Positions 23,101 through 35,165 of a DNA stretch of 64,000 nucleotides are shown piece after piece. This DNA comes from Clytia hemisphaerica. Taxonomy: Eukaryota; Cnidaria; Hydrozoa; Leptothecata; Clytiidae. Location of the stretch: positions 186,001 through 250,000 of the forward strand of contig CACVBU010000363.1 of the NCBI GenBank assembly GCA_902728285.1, written 5' to 3'. The translations under genes and the position numbers were made by a program. Below the pieces are notes generated by a model. It saw only the letters and a program-made list of their open reading frames with translations. It was not told where the DNA came from and made no database searches. The number at the start of each line of letters is the position of its first letter. Within the stretch, counting starts at the first letter, position 1.

Positions 23101-24432
23101 AAAAGATAAAAGTTTTCTATCAAGCTGATTACAATTATAAACAATAGTTACAATCATCATTAAATATATTGAGACAAAAACTAAATATTTCTTTTTAACG
23201 AAAAGTATAACATATTGTTACTTTTGGAGTTTAAAATTTGTCTAAGTGAGACAAAAATGGCAAAACAGCGTTGCTAAGGAGTTCATTGGATACCATTAGT
23301 AACCATTAAATATTATTTCATAATTATGTTAAAATTGTAAACAAACTTCATAACGGAAATGGAAATGGCTGACAAAAATTATTTATATTTTCTCAGGTGG
23401 CTTATTATATTTGTGTGTGGCTTTGGCTAACCAAAATACCTACAGCGAAGCGTGTTGATGTTCGCATATTTAAAATTGCATAACTCTTGCAGAATAAACT
23501 TTAAAAAAAGTCACTGTCCCTTTTGGTAAGATAAACAGATTTTCCTCAGCTTTAATTTTTCGCAATTTTTCGTAATTTTCTGGTAAAATTTAAAAGTTTT
23601 CTTTCAATAATTCACTACACAACTTAAAGTTTCGTGTTTCTGCACTTGTTCAAATGTACAAGAGAAATGATCTTGTATGTGAAAAAATTGTTTAGAAAAA
23701 TGATATTCTGGTAATTTTCTGGTATAAATTCAACTACGGTATCAATTTTATTTTCTTTAAATTGGAGCGTCTTCAAAAGGAATTGGTCATTCAAATTATT
23801 AGGGAAAAGGAAAAGCATGAATCAACTGTCAGAAATCAATGCTCAGAATGTGGCTATATGTTATTCTCGTTCCTCCATGTTCCTCTTAGACTACTTTTTT
23901 ACAAAATATTTGAAATTTATTGAATTTAATCTTCATATGACAAAGCAGGAAAAATATCTGTGGCTTTAAATATTGCTTACAAAGAAAAAATAATTAATTA
24001 TCATTTTAATTGCAAAATCAATCAATTTCTTTCTATTGAATAAAGGTTTATAATTAGGAACAAACACCAAACTTGATGAATTTCACTGGTAAAAAACTTT
24101 ACTTTCAGAACAATCAAATGACAATGCAAAAATTTTGAACCATAAACAATATCGAGCTGCAAAGACATTAGCAAGGCAGACAATGCATCTTTCGACATTA
24201 CATAGCTCCTATTTAATAAAAGGGAGTAATTAAATGATTTTAGATATTTGGTCTCTGCAATTATTATTTTCTATGGTCTACTATGAGGGGGGGGGGAAGT
24301 GCCTACTTCGCAACATTAAAAAAGAACGACAAAGTGGCAAAGAACAACAAATTTCATATTTCGCCGTCCACAACTCCGACCGAAAATGACTTCACCACCC
24401 ATACGTATCCATTCTTCTTTGTGTTTTGCGAA
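20166..24432. other. Gene-free stretch
   Basis: AT-rich. A short direct repeat, 'actgtcaatttttcgaaaaagactttagtt' near 17340, recurs near 21385 with changes. A run of G lies at 24287-24297. Frames of 60-100 codons (for example 22254-22556 and 22700-22963 on +) show no motif. No supported gene. Confidence 0.45.
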
Positions 24433-24652
24433 TACATGTTTTTTAATAAGAACATCCAGAATTTCTGAAGCCTTCGGATGTTCTTAACTTTAAGAGTTTT
24501 AAGCCTAAAAATGTTCTTAACATGTTCTTATTTTGACCATTTTGTGAGTATTTTTGACCATTTTCATAAGAAATAGGGTGTTTCTGAGTTCACAAAGCCT
24601 TAAAACGTTCTTAACTTGTCCTTAACATTTTGACCATCGAAGCCTTATATTT
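24433..24652. mobile_element. TA-flanked MITE, right end missing
   Basis: Left end TACATGTTTTTTAATAAGAACA, then the internal words 'gatgttcttaac', 'cctaaaaatgttcttaacatgttctta', 'gaccattttgtgag' and 'caaagcctta' in family order. It ends at 'cgaagccttat' without the right inverted repeat. Confidence 0.85.
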
Positions 24653-24869
24653 CCAAATTCAAGATGATTATTCGAATCTCCAAAAGATTGGTTTCTAAAA
24701 TATGGCGAGATGATCTGAAAGTTTTGTTCAGCACCAGGCTAAAGATCTCAATGGGCTCTCCCGTTCATGGTAGGGTGGAGGGATTTCTTCTTTCAATGAT
24801 CTACAATCAAAATTTGAGAAAAAAGGGAAATTCCTACGAAATCTTAAGACCACAAACAATTCAGAGGCG

Positions 24870-25050
24870 CTCTAACTTAGGTTAGAAGGTTAGAGTTTTA
24901 TCTCAAAAACTTAGGATCTGAGGATCCAAAATGGTCCAATAGGCCTCGGAATATAGCCTGGTCTATAAACCCCTCCCGAATTGAAATACTCGAATAAATT
25001 TATCAACTAGCCCAAAAGCGACTTTCTCGCCCGAACTCCAAATTTCGAAA
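24870..25050. repeat. Dispersed repeat, inverted copy at 45710-45900
   Basis: 'ggttagagttttatctcaaaaacttaggatctgaggatcc' ... 'cctcggaatatagcctgg' ... 'cgcccgaac' corresponds in reverse complement to 45710-45900 ('cgggcgagaac' ... 'aggctatattccaagcc' ... 'gatcctgagatcctaagt' ... 'aaactctac'). Confidence 0.55.
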
Positions 25051-25183
25051 ATCGAAAAAATAAGCTAAATTCTCAATAAATTTTGACCATGATTGTATCC
25101 CTGGACATTTCCATTTTTCATTCCCTGGGCGTTTTTCGACCCTGGAAAAGCATCAAATCGGCCCCGTACGGTTTTGTTTGTTT

Positions 25184-25421
25184 TACATGTTTTTTTATAA
25201 GAACATCCAGAATTTTTGAAGTTTTAGGATGGTCTTAACTTTTTTGAGTTTTATGCCTAAAAATATTCTTAACATGTTGCCAATTCCACCATTTTGTGAG
25301 CATTGTTGTCCATTTTCTTAAGAAATCGGATGTTTTAGAGTCTACAGAGCCTTAGAATGTTCTTAACTTGTTCTTAACATTTTGACCATCAAAGCCTTAT
25401 GTTCTTATAAAAAAACGTGTA
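25184..25421. mobile_element. Complete TA-flanked MITE (238 bp)
   Basis: Ends TACATGTTTTTTTATAAGAA and TTCTTATAAAAAAACGTGTA are inverted repeats. The interior has five 'gttcttaac'-type words separated by 'aagcctta' words. One TA remains at each end. Confidence 0.9.
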
Positions 25422-26071
25422 GATAAATTACCTCTTTTGAACATTTTGAAATGACTAATTTTTTTAATTTTCACGAAACAGGTCATTCCGTTGATTTTTT
25501 GGACCCTATCTGTTGTAGTCACTAAACCCCTGCTTCAAATGACTTCAATTGATATTTTTCTTTAAAATTAATTTGGTAATTTTAAACCAATCAAAAGTGG
25601 CATATAAGATATTTATTATTAATCATGTACTGAGAAAAAAATTAAACCACCCACCTCTTTAGCACACTGTGTAATTAAGTCACGACATTAAGGATAATAA
25701 ATTAAAGGCTTAATGACATATTAATTCTCAATTTAGCGCGAATATTATCAAGACAGATTGACGCTTATAATTCAAATGAGTAATATATATTTTTTAAAAT
25801 TGCGTAAAATCTTAAAATTTTGTACATTTCAGCATAAAAAAACGAAAAAATTATCGGGAAATAATATTTTTTTCCGTAGCGGCCAAGGACAGAATAATTA
25901 TTATTGTTAACGTACCATTGAAGTCCTTGAAGACGGAGGCGTTTTGTCATCAAGCATTATAAGTTCAATTGAGCTGATTTATAGAGGAACACCAAAAGCT
26001 TATTGACATTCATCTTATGTTCATAACGTCCAAATATTTTGCAAAAACGTCAAATATTTTGTTCATAGTAC

Positions 26072-26268
26072 TAGACGTTTTTTTTATAAGGACATCCAAA
26101 ATTTTTGAAACCTTCGGATGTTCTTAACTTTTTGGGTTTAAGCCTTTTCCTAAAAAATCGGGTGTTTTCGAGTCCGCAAAGCCTTAAAATGTTCTTAACT
26201 TGTTCTTAGCATTCTGGCCATCGAAGTCTTATATTCTTATATAGTTTGTTCTTATAAAAAAACGTGTA
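26072..26268. mobile_element. TA-flanked MITE with internal deletion (197 bp)
   Basis: Ends TAGACGTTTTTTTTATAAGG and TTCTTATAAAAAAACGTGTA. It lacks the central 'ttcttattttgaccattttgtgag' block found in 25184-25421. Confidence 0.9.
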
Positions 26269-26867
26269 GTACCTAACTTTGGATAAGTATTATCAGAATT
26301 ATCTTGAATTAGCGTGTCCAGGCCTCAAGCTCATAAATCCTTGACACAGTCTTCAAAAATTCTGTAATCGAAACTTTCCAGATGTTGAAATTTCCAAATT
26401 TCCAAACCATCAGAGCTTAATAGCATGTCGAATGAAAATTTCTGGGTGCTAAATAAGATTGTGTTTGAGGGACACAATTATTTTGAGTCGGCGTTGTATT
26501 GGTCTATATTTCCAAGATAATTCTACATTTACTTTTAGTTCTGATGTTGCTCAAGATACATCGAAGATACATTAACTTCACCATATATAGCTAAAAAGTC
26601 TGAAATCACAGTGTGGAAAAGTCAATTTTGTCCATCTGACATGTACTTAAATTATGTAACAGACCCAAAAGTGAAACCTCAATTCCAGCAAGGCATGTAA
26701 TGACTTTGTATAGTATTAGCATAAAATATTTAAATCCTATTTGTAAGCAGATATACTAACCATCTTCTAATTAGTCCTCAAGAATTTCGCAAGAAACCAT
26801 TAGCTGAAACGAGTCCTGAAAACCGAGAGAAAAAAGGATCAAACCCTACTAATGGGACATTTGAGAT

Positions 26868-27065
26868 ATTTAAAGGTTTTATTTTTACATAAGTGTTCCC
26901 GTTTCATTTCAGGACAGTGTCTGTCTATTGTTATGTTGTGCTGATATAAGCTAATAATACTTTATTTTCCTCTTTTTTGACCGATCTTGCTCCACATCCG
27001 TGTCAATTCAAAGTGAAAAAGCTTGAACATTAAAATTCACGAGTAAGCAAACGACCTTTAACTTC
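26868..27065 (-). repeat. Dispersed ~235-bp repeat, copy 1
   Basis: Reverse complement of the repeat at 43283-43516 and 56163-56392. Shared words include 'tacataagtgttccc', 'gcttatattagc' (as gctgatataagc), 'gatcttgctccacatccgtgtcaatt' and 'gagtaagcaaac'. Unclassified; no inverted ends seen. Confidence 0.7.
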
Positions 27066-28521
27066 TCTCGCAAAGCATAATTTTCCATAGGTCGATTTTT
27101 AACTTTCAGAAAGTAACTTTTTTATTCAATTGAGCATAACTTTCGATCTAGTGAACCGAATTCAGTAAATGACCCATCAAAATTTAAGTTTATTTTTCTT
27201 CTTTCTAGTGGAATAGAAATGGTTCTTTTAACATTTTTAGATTTCAAGAAAATCAGTTTTTTTGTGTCGACTCTTTTTTGCGAAGAAAAGTTTGTTACAT
27301 GCTACTAGTTTTCCTGAATTCGAATTATAGAAAGTATTTTACCAGAGTTTCTCATTAACGAGATTGAAAAGACAATATTTTCCAAAGGACTTAGCTGATT
27401 ACAAATTACCAAAATTTAACCAGAAAGGGTCAAACTAGTTATCCTAAAATGAAAGTCATCTTTCGGACGGGATAAATTTGACTTTCTTAAAATTTAAAAA
27501 AAAAATCAAAAAGTAAAAAATTCGTATTTTGTAGATTTTTCGATACAACGTTCTTATGTAAATTAGTACTAGTTCCGAGGTAATCGTCACAATATAAACA
27601 TTCGAAAACCTCCTTTTTTTCTTTCGTTTAAAAAGAAAACATTGTAGTGTAATTTTTCTTTGTTTTCAATTAAAAGAAGCTATTGTAACGTAAAATTTCT
27701 TTGTTCTTTTTTATATTGAAGAAAAAAATGTCTTTGTTTTTTATTATATAGTAAAAAAAGTCTCTGACACAGGACTTGGGAGAGAAAAGAATAAGGGGCC
27801 AAAAGTGTCCCCCCGCCGAAGAGTGCAAAAAGTGGTAATAGTGCAATTAACGATTAATCGCACTCCTCTAAACCAATCAGATTCGAGTAATTTTGCACGG
27901 CTGACGATTACCTCAGCAATGGAAAATGCTAAATGCTTAGTATCGCCGGAAAGTCCTTTCAATGTCTACATTTTATGCGTGCCAGATTCTAAATCTGGTC
28001 TTTAATTAAAACTACTTACTGTTAAAAATCGACCCAGTTATCCTAGCAAAACACAATGAGAAAAAGAATAAAAATCTTGACATCCCGAATAATTCACTCA
28101 TATCCAAAACTAAAATTTCACAAATAAAAAATAATCTGCTTTGATCAAAATTTGACTAAGAAATTGAAATATGCTCCAACGTTCATTTATCCACGTAACA
28201 ATTTCTATATTTAATGCAATTGATATTTGAAATTACGCAGAAATTAAGAAATGTGCAAATTATGGCTAATTTCATGTATTTTGTGGGCACAGTCCCCACG
28301 CACCAGGAAAAACTATAATAATTCAATATGATTGACATATTAGGATGAATGATGAATCTAAATAGCCAAATGCCAAAGTTTGAATGATCCTTGTGAATGA
28401 AACGTTAATGATACATGCTCTTGATCATGTGTAAGCTTTGAGACAAAAATCGCAAAAATATATATTGACAATTTTAGCTCAGTTGAGAATGGGTCAAGGG
28501 AAAATGAGTTGACTTTTACTT
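27066..28521. other. Gene-free stretch
   Basis: Includes an imperfect palindrome GTGCAATTAACGATTAATCG (27840 on) and overlapping short frames on both strands at 27744-28005 without recognisable motifs. No supported gene. Confidence 0.4.
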
Positions 28522-28642
28522 GATAAACTTAACGTAATAATGTAGAGGTATCCAAAGAATATTTGCAAAATATCAATACCACAATTTCGACAATAATAAG
28601 AATTCAACAAGAATTTTGATAAACTTAACGAATAATGTAGAG
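28522..28642. repeat. Tandem duplication (~96-bp unit), second copy split by an insertion
   Basis: GATAAACTTAACG(T)AATAATGTAGAG starts at 28522 and again at 28618. The second unit breaks off at 28642 and resumes at 30672 with 'gtagaggtatccaaagaatatttgc'. The first copy carries the same words uninterrupted. Confidence 0.85.
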
Positions 28643-29338
28643 TATGGTGGCCCATAAGTGCCAAGTAATTTTTTATTGAAAAACTCAAAAAGGATTTTTT
28701 TTATAAATGAAAATAACTTTCATTTTATAATTTAAATTGACTTTCATTTCAAAATCAATTTAAAAGTAATTTCGTTTTCAAAATGACTTTAAAAACAACT
28801 TAAAATACGACCCAGCAAGGCCACACAAATGATTTACATTTTGTTTTAATTCTCATTTACTTTTCGATATCATTTTAAAAAGCATTTCGTTTTTTTATTT
28901 TTAAAATCACTTTTCTCACGTAGCCCATCAGTGCCAAAGACAGCTTTGTCTCCAGACCCCTACAGGCTTAAAAGATTGAAGTTACTATGGTTACTTATTG
29001 GATTGTTTACAGTTCACGGCCCATCAAGGCCAAAACAACTTAGTGCTTAAACCTCAAACATTTTTTACAAATGTGTAGGAGAGTATAAAATGATATCCTT
29101 TACTCCAGTGTTCTATGGTACCATAAATGAGAGATTTTTTGTCCGTCACAGTGCTTTTCCTTTCTATTGTTCATTGTTTGGCTGGTGGGTTGTATTTTGT
29201 CTTAAAAAATTTACTTCTTTTTGCAGACAAAATTATTCATCAAACAATGGGCAACATGAAGGGCCTTTGTTTTGATGTATATATGTGTAAATAAAGAGTC
29301 GAATTTTTTCTTAATATGCAGCATGCGAGCATGAAAGG

Positions 29339-29377
<39 letters not shown>

Positions 29378-29435
29378 TCATCTCTTTTATCACCAATTTG
29401 GTATAACAATTAAAAAAGGTTAAGAAGAGAGGAAA

Positions 29436-30227
29436 TACACTTATTTTTATAAGAACAATTCTGCCGTTTTAGAGCCAAAGGAGGTATGTAACAATTTTTG
29501 AATATTCTGGATTTGGAATAAATCAAGAAAAACGTGCCAGCAGGATCAATTTTGACCATTTAGTACCAATTTTTACACTAAATATAAAGAATCTAGCAAA
29601 GAATTTATTTCCATAAAATCTATTCAGATCTTATTGAAAGTATTTTGATTAATTCATTTTTTGTTCAAAAATGTGTTACTTACATCTTTTTAAGCAAAAT
29701 TTTAGAAAATCTTTGTTACTTACAGCTTTTTATTTAAACAGATTTTGTAACTTACCTCCAATTTTTCACTTTCAAAACATTTTTTCGTCATTTAAAATGA
29801 GAAATTTATTAATTTTTGTAACATACCTCATTTGGCAAGTCTGAAATAGGCATTTTCAATGAAAATTAGTAACACCATCTGATAGAGCAGGTCAAAAAAC
29901 CATGATTTTTGAAAAAAAAGATTTTTTGAAAATTTGTAACTTACCTCCTTTGGCTCTGAAACGGCAGAATTTTTAAGAACAATGAGGCTAAAAAATGCCA
30001 AAGAATAAGAACAATTTAAGAACAGTGGAGAGGCTGAAGTTAGAAGTTAGAGGGTTATAGCAAAAATAATCACTGGTTTCTAAAATCCTTTAAATAGTAA
30101 AGTAAATGTTTTTTACTTTAGAAAAAATAAGAACAAAATGAGAACAATTCAAGGCTTAAAGTGCCAAAAAATTAAGAACAGCCGAGCCTCAGCAAAAAAT
30201 TACTGGTTCTTATAAAAAAAAAGTGTA
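29436..30227. mobile_element. TA-flanked MITE copy nested in the 2-kb element
   Basis: The left end TACACTTATTTTTATAAGAA and right end TTCTTATAAAAAAAAAGTGTA enclose 'taagaacaatttaagaacagtgg', 'caaaatgagaacaattcaaggctt' and similar words. It is interrupted at 29459 by another element. Confidence 0.8.
29459..29969. mobile_element. 511-bp TIR element nested in the MITE
   Basis: TTCTGCCGTTTTAGAGCCAA continuing AGGAGGTATGTAAC at the left is mirrored by GTTACCTCCTTTGGCTCTGA-type sequence at the right, about 34-bp ends. AAGAACAA precedes (29451-29458) and recurs shortly after (29975-29982), a possible target duplication. The interior repeats 'gtaacttacctc' and 'gttacttaca' words. Non-coding. Confidence 0.8.
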
Positions 30228-31065
30228 ATAGGAGGGAAGTTTTATTTACTTCCAACCCCTTTCTTGTTGCCGCCATATGCTTTAATATTTATGGCTCCGA
30301 GGAAACCCCAATGTGACCCCCCAAAAAAACAAACAACTTGTTCGTTCTATTATCAAAAGAGACTTTATCTGTTGAAATTTACTCATTTCTATGAATGGCC
30401 TCAATGGGCTGTCAGATCAATTCATTTAAAAAAATTTAAAATTGATTTTAAAATGACATGGCCTCGATGGGCTGAGTTGGAAATCGTTTTTGAAAACAAA
30501 CCTGTTTTAAATTTGAAACGAAAATAGAAAGTAAATCAATTTTGAATCAAAATTTAGTTCAAAACTTAAATTAAAAGCTATTGCAAAAATGAATGTGAAA
30601 AGTAAATTATTTTGAATTTTTTTTATAGAAATGTCAAAAAAAATTTAACTTGGCACTCATGGGCCACCATAGTAGAGGTATCCAAAGAATATTTGCAAAA
30701 TATCAATACCATAATTTCGACAATAATAAGCAATTCAAGGCAAGAAGCATTATTCAAACTCCTAATTGCAACCATAGTTTGTAGGTTCAACGTCACTCCC
30801 AAGGTCACAGATACCATAATAAAAAGATATAGACTATATACCTGGCATATGATCAACTGACCTTTTAAGAACCGCCTTTCCAAAAAGATACACACAATAA
30901 AACTCAGGTAATTTGTTACATATATAGAATGCTCCCTGTAAGGGCCCGACAATTGGAATACTTCCAAATTGGATTAACATGTAGGTTTGATAACTTCATA
31001 TAAAAATGATATATTTCATTTCAAAAAACTATCCAATAATTAATGATTATCAGCCTATTGGGTCT

Positions 31066-31155
31066 GTACGCTTTTGTTATAAGAATTTTTTTGAGTCCAC
31101 AAAGCCCTTAATTGTTCTTAACTTGTTATCAATATTTTGGCAATACGTGTATCAA
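31066..31155. repeat. Fragment of the TA-flanked MITE family
   Basis: GTACGCTTTTGTTATAAGAA then 'gagtccacaaagcccttaattgttcttaacttgtt ... tattttggcaa'. Most of the interior is deleted. Confidence 0.65.
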
Positions 31156-31466
31156 TAGATCAAAACGTCGCGATTTTCAAAACGTGTATCTAAATTCATC
31201 AAGGCTGTTGACTAATTATCGATTTGACCTAATCTTGAAAATCTGACAATTTTTGGAACCTCCTTTCCCTTTTGAAGTTCTTACTATAAACGTCCCTGTC
31301 TCAGAATGACCCAGTGGGGATAAACTGAAAAGGAGCTAAACACCGAGAGAAATGAGTATTTCTTTATAATAGTTCGGGATTTACAGCTTAGCGGGACAAA
31401 TTTGACCAATTTTGACCAAATTTCGATCTTTCAGGGGGTAGAAAGACTTTTGGAATCCAAAAAAGG

Positions 31467-31583
31467 TACCCTTAAGGGCGGCACATACCGTACCCTCCAT
31501 TTGCCTAAGTACCCCACCACAGCAGACAGGGGGAGTCGGCACTCATATGGTCCGACCCACGGCATGTGCCGCCCTTAAGGGTA
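31467..31583. mobile_element. Hairpin repeat with TACCCTTAAGGGCGGCACAT ends
   Basis: TACCCTTAAGGGCGGCACAT at the left is mirrored exactly by ATGTGCCGCCCTTAAGGGTA at the right. Sequence to about 31765 continues with 'gcactgtaagggtacc' and 'gcggcacataccg' words and a C-rich end, as in the C/G-run family. Confidence 0.75.
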
Positions 31584-31765
31584 GGTTTTTCGAGACCCTA
31601 CACTGTAATGGTCATAAACATTCGGTAAAATGCACTGTAAGGGTACCTTTTCGCTGCTCAAGGGCTGCACTGTAAGCGTCCGTAAGCGTTTTGAAAGCCA
31701 TTTTTTGGCGGCACATACCGTCGTTTAGAAATTGAGTGCCCCCGCCCCACCACCACCGAGCAAAA

Positions 31766-33178
31766 TTTTGACTGTGGAAATGGGGTGCCTACATCATAAT
31801 GTTTCTTAAGAAAAAAAATCTAGAATCATATAAGGATAAAATTTATTTGGTATCATTCATGTAAGATTTATTCCTTTATTTATAGTTTCGAGTGTTTTTA
31901 ATTGTTTTTTCTGATAAGTAGGTTACGCAAAACCCATTAAGTTATTATTTTCATGATTTCTTCACATGATCCACTGACATAATTTGTTTAGTTTTTGACG
32001 CACGTGACTTTATATTTGATAAAAATAGTCAGTTTCCATCAGGTTTCTACCAAATCAAAGCAACAAAGATTTACTTTTGGTTTTGAACAGCTGCTTAGTG
32101 AAAAACCATCTGAAACTGAAAGCCCTAAAGCTCTAAATCCACGCGGTAGAAAACGTCAAAACAAGGTCCATATGGCGTTCGCTATGAACGTTGAACGACC
32201 TTGTGTGCAAGCTGGGATGACTTCTTTTAAAAAATGCATTCTTATTGCAAGGTAACTGCCACGGTCCCAACCTAGTCTACACAATAGACAGCTCTAGGCT
32301 TTTAGGCCTTACTCTTAGTAGGAGTTTTACGCTCGAAACGGAGGAATATGACGTAGCCTATCCCAACCAAAAGTCAAGAAACTTAATAACGTGAAAACCT
32401 TTACCACGGTCTTTCTTTCCCATTGGTGTTTAGTTTAGTACCACATTGGATAAAATATTTTTCCAAGTCAGGGAGAAAAAGATGAACTTGTAGCAGCCAT
32501 AAAGCAACCAGTTAACCAAAGCTATTATTACCCCATTATAAATCAAAGTTCCAAAGGTATCGGTCGTCGACAGCCTCCAAAGTCACATAAAATAATAAAT
32601 GAATTTCATATCAATAAAGCCCTTACTTATTAAAGATTTCATTAAGTACTTGACCCCCAATAGAGACGAGCAGTAGGGTCAGCTCCTCGTCAGTTCAAAA
32701 CAGTTGAATGACTTACCACTCCCTTGCTTTATTTCACCCCCAACTGTGAGGATGAATAAAATGATAGGGTATCGAAATCGAGATAGGAGTAATATTTTGA
32801 TACAAAATATCTATCATTACTATCATTACAAAATGCTTGTTTTCCAATGGTTTTAATTGATCAGAAAGGTACAAAAGCTATTGACTTAAATGAACCCGTA
32901 TTCACAAGGCTAAGATACACGGCTTAGGATATAGCGTTTTCGGCGCTTTAAAGATTTTTTATATTCACGCATTTTAAGTATGTCTTGGAGGAATACTAGT
33001 TATTCAGTCACAACTAACCATCAAAGTTATTTATCCTAGCGACTGGAATCAAAATAGCTTAGATTTCTAGGCTACTATTGAATTGACTGTTGTGACTGCA
33101 GAGAGTGATGTTTTTCAGATAAAAAGGCCCATCTGGTATTGCATACAATAGATAATATAGGAACCCTGAGCTTGTCTG
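31766..33178. other. Gene-free stretch
   Basis: Contains a degraded AACGTTGAA-type repeat at 32157-32217. The 86-codon frame at 31995-32255 overlaps it and is not convincing. No gene. Confidence 0.4.
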
Positions 33179-33550
33179 TACACGTTTTTTTTTTATTAGA
33201 ACCTAGTTTATAAGAACATATAGGCTGAAATTCGTCGAAAAATTAAGAACATCTTAAGAACATACCCAGCCTCAGTTTGGAAAAATGACAAGAAACTACA
33301 ATTTTTTCCTCTTTTTAAGCAGTTTTAACCGAATTTAGGGGTGGATCTTCAAAATTCGAGAGTCAAATATTGTCCAAATTTTGCCAAAGTTTTAAGTGCT
33401 CTTTATTTTGTATCATATTGTCGATTTAGAGTAGTCTGAAAAATTAAGAACGCATTTAAGAACATTTTAGGCTGAAAATTGCTAAAAAAAATAAGCACAT
33501 CCAGGCTCAGCCAAATTTTAGGTGTTCTAATAAAAAAAAAAAAACGTGTA
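33179..33550. mobile_element. TA-flanked MITE, longer variant (372 bp)
   Basis: Ends TACACGTTTTTTTTTTATTA and TAAAAAAAAAAAAACGTGTA are inverted repeats. Internal 'attaagaacatcttaagaacatacccagcctca' and 'taagaacattttaggctg' tie it to the family. Confidence 0.85.
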
Positions 33551-34334
33551 ATTGAACCCGATATCTACGAAAATTTCAAAATCTATATCCATATACTACC
33601 CTACGTTATACGCGAGATAAACTCTGGTACAGAAGACCATGAACAGAAGACCTGTTAGGCGTCTTGGCCCATAAAGTGATCCTCTAATTCGTATTGCATA
33701 AACTCTTATACTCAGTAAAATATCAAGTAACGTTGACCCCAGTAGAAGAATTGTGTACTAAAATCCCACCATAAGATCACAGGAAGCGAATCATTGTAGC
33801 AAAGATAGACCGCAAAAATATAACTTACAGTAATAAATTTGGTCAGGTTTTTCTTCTTAAGAAAACTTGCTTTGCTTCTCTATGTTCTTCGTGTCTTCTT
33901 GACTTGCTTCAACAACTCCCTCTAGAGAAACAAAAATATTTATCACCATGTGGCCATGTTATATATCTGCTAAAAATATAATCTAATGGCCCAATTTATC
34001 TTTTAAAGCTAATATTCGATTGCGTCATTATGAAACTCAATGAATTTAACCTATAGCAAACAAATTCAATTTCTTATTTTTATTTATCAAACGTGATTAA
34101 AAACTAGACAATGGTATAATTTAATATATAGTTTTGTGATACCATTTCCTGGAGTTTCGGATGTGCCTTTTTTGTCCGATCACCAAATTCAATAAATTAA
34201 ACATTTATGCAACCCTCTCGTAACCGACCGATATCTTTATTCTTTTATCAAAAAATTCCTAGGTAGACATAGATCGCTGAATCAGCAGTTTTCTTAAAAT
34301 CATATGTAGAATTCTTTATCTACTGGGAATGTTC

Positions 34335-34601
34335 TTATAAACACTCCTGTCTCACAGCCCCACAGGATCTTTTTTCCACAGTGGGGATAAACATTCTTAT
34401 TGAATTTGGTGATGGAAATTCTTTTGTTCCAAGGTTAAAAAATCCAGTAAGGTTGGTTTTGGAGTACAATTTTTAAACATTGAATTTCGAATGGGGATGA
34501 AATCAAACTTATATTCCCAGTGGGACGAAATTTTTGCCAAATTTTCCAGTGGGGCTGGGGTCCCAGTGGGTAGTGGGTCTGTGACACAGGGGTGTTTATA
34601 A
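34335..34601. mobile_element. 267-bp MITE with TTATAAACAC ends
   Basis: TTATAAACACTCCTGTCTCA is mirrored by the right end GTGACACAGGGGTGTTTATAA. Internal 'cagtggggat', 'cccagtggga' and 'ggggtcccagtgggt' are shared with 9911-10173. A solo relative of the left end lies at about 31285-31325. Confidence 0.8.
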
Positions 34602-34741
34602 CCAATCATATTATACAAAGTTTACAGTCCTGTCTAGTTACACTGGTGTAGACTTTTCAATCCTCCCCCAGACTATTCCTGTAAAGAATCCTGCATTGTA
34701 ACACGCATGCGTAATTTGTTGTTTTTTTAACCATATGTAGT

Positions 34742-35063
34742 CCCGGTGGGGGGGGGGGCACTCGATTAAAAAACGACCATACGTGCAGCCCAAAATTAGG
34801 CCTTTGAAATCAGACCCTTACAGTGCAGAGAGAATTTTGCAAAATTTGAGCGAAAAATCGACCCTAACGGTGCATTTTCTTGAAAATTTCTGACCATTTT
34901 CAGGCAAAATATGGTCAGGTTTTCGTAATTTTACACCCTTAGAGTGCAATTTTTCTCATCTTTGCTGATTTCAAACCTTACAGTGCACTGTTGGCAAGCT
35001 TGGAAAATATACCCTTAAGGGCTGTACGTATGATAGGTCATTTACCTTGAGTTCCCCCACGGG
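34742..35063. mobile_element. 322-bp G/C-run element with 8-bp target duplication
   Basis: Begins CCCGGTGGGGGGGG and ends CCCCCACGGG. TATGTAGT flanks both sides (34734-34741 and 35064-35071). The interior has five variants of ACCCTTACAGTGCA spaced about 35-75 bp apart. Same style as 44126-44464. Confidence 0.8.
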
Positions 35064-35165
35064 TATGTAGTTATTTTTTCTTATAAACAAAGAGAAATCA
35101 AAACATTGTGGTGGACAAACTAGTCGGGGCTGTGGATTTCGGAATTTGTCGTTCTTTTTGAAATT

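Larger units (their letters stand above)
28643..30671. mobile_element. 2-kb TIR element with 6-bp target duplication
   Basis: Ends TATGGTGGCCCATAAGTGCC and GGCACTCATGGGCCACCATA are inverted repeats. GTAGAG flanks both sides (28637-28642 and 30672-30677), and the uninterrupted site survives in the neighbouring tandem copy. TIR-like words (GCCCATCAGTGCCAA, GGCCCATCAAGGCCAA, ATGGCCTCAATGGGC, ATGGCCTCGATGGGC) recur inside as subterminal repeats. No transposase frame is seen. It carries 36 T (29341-29376) and a further nested element. Confidence 0.85.

Noticed and set aside
29211-29396. Poly-lysine frame on the minus strand
   Set aside because: It is the complement of a 36-base T run inside a transposon.
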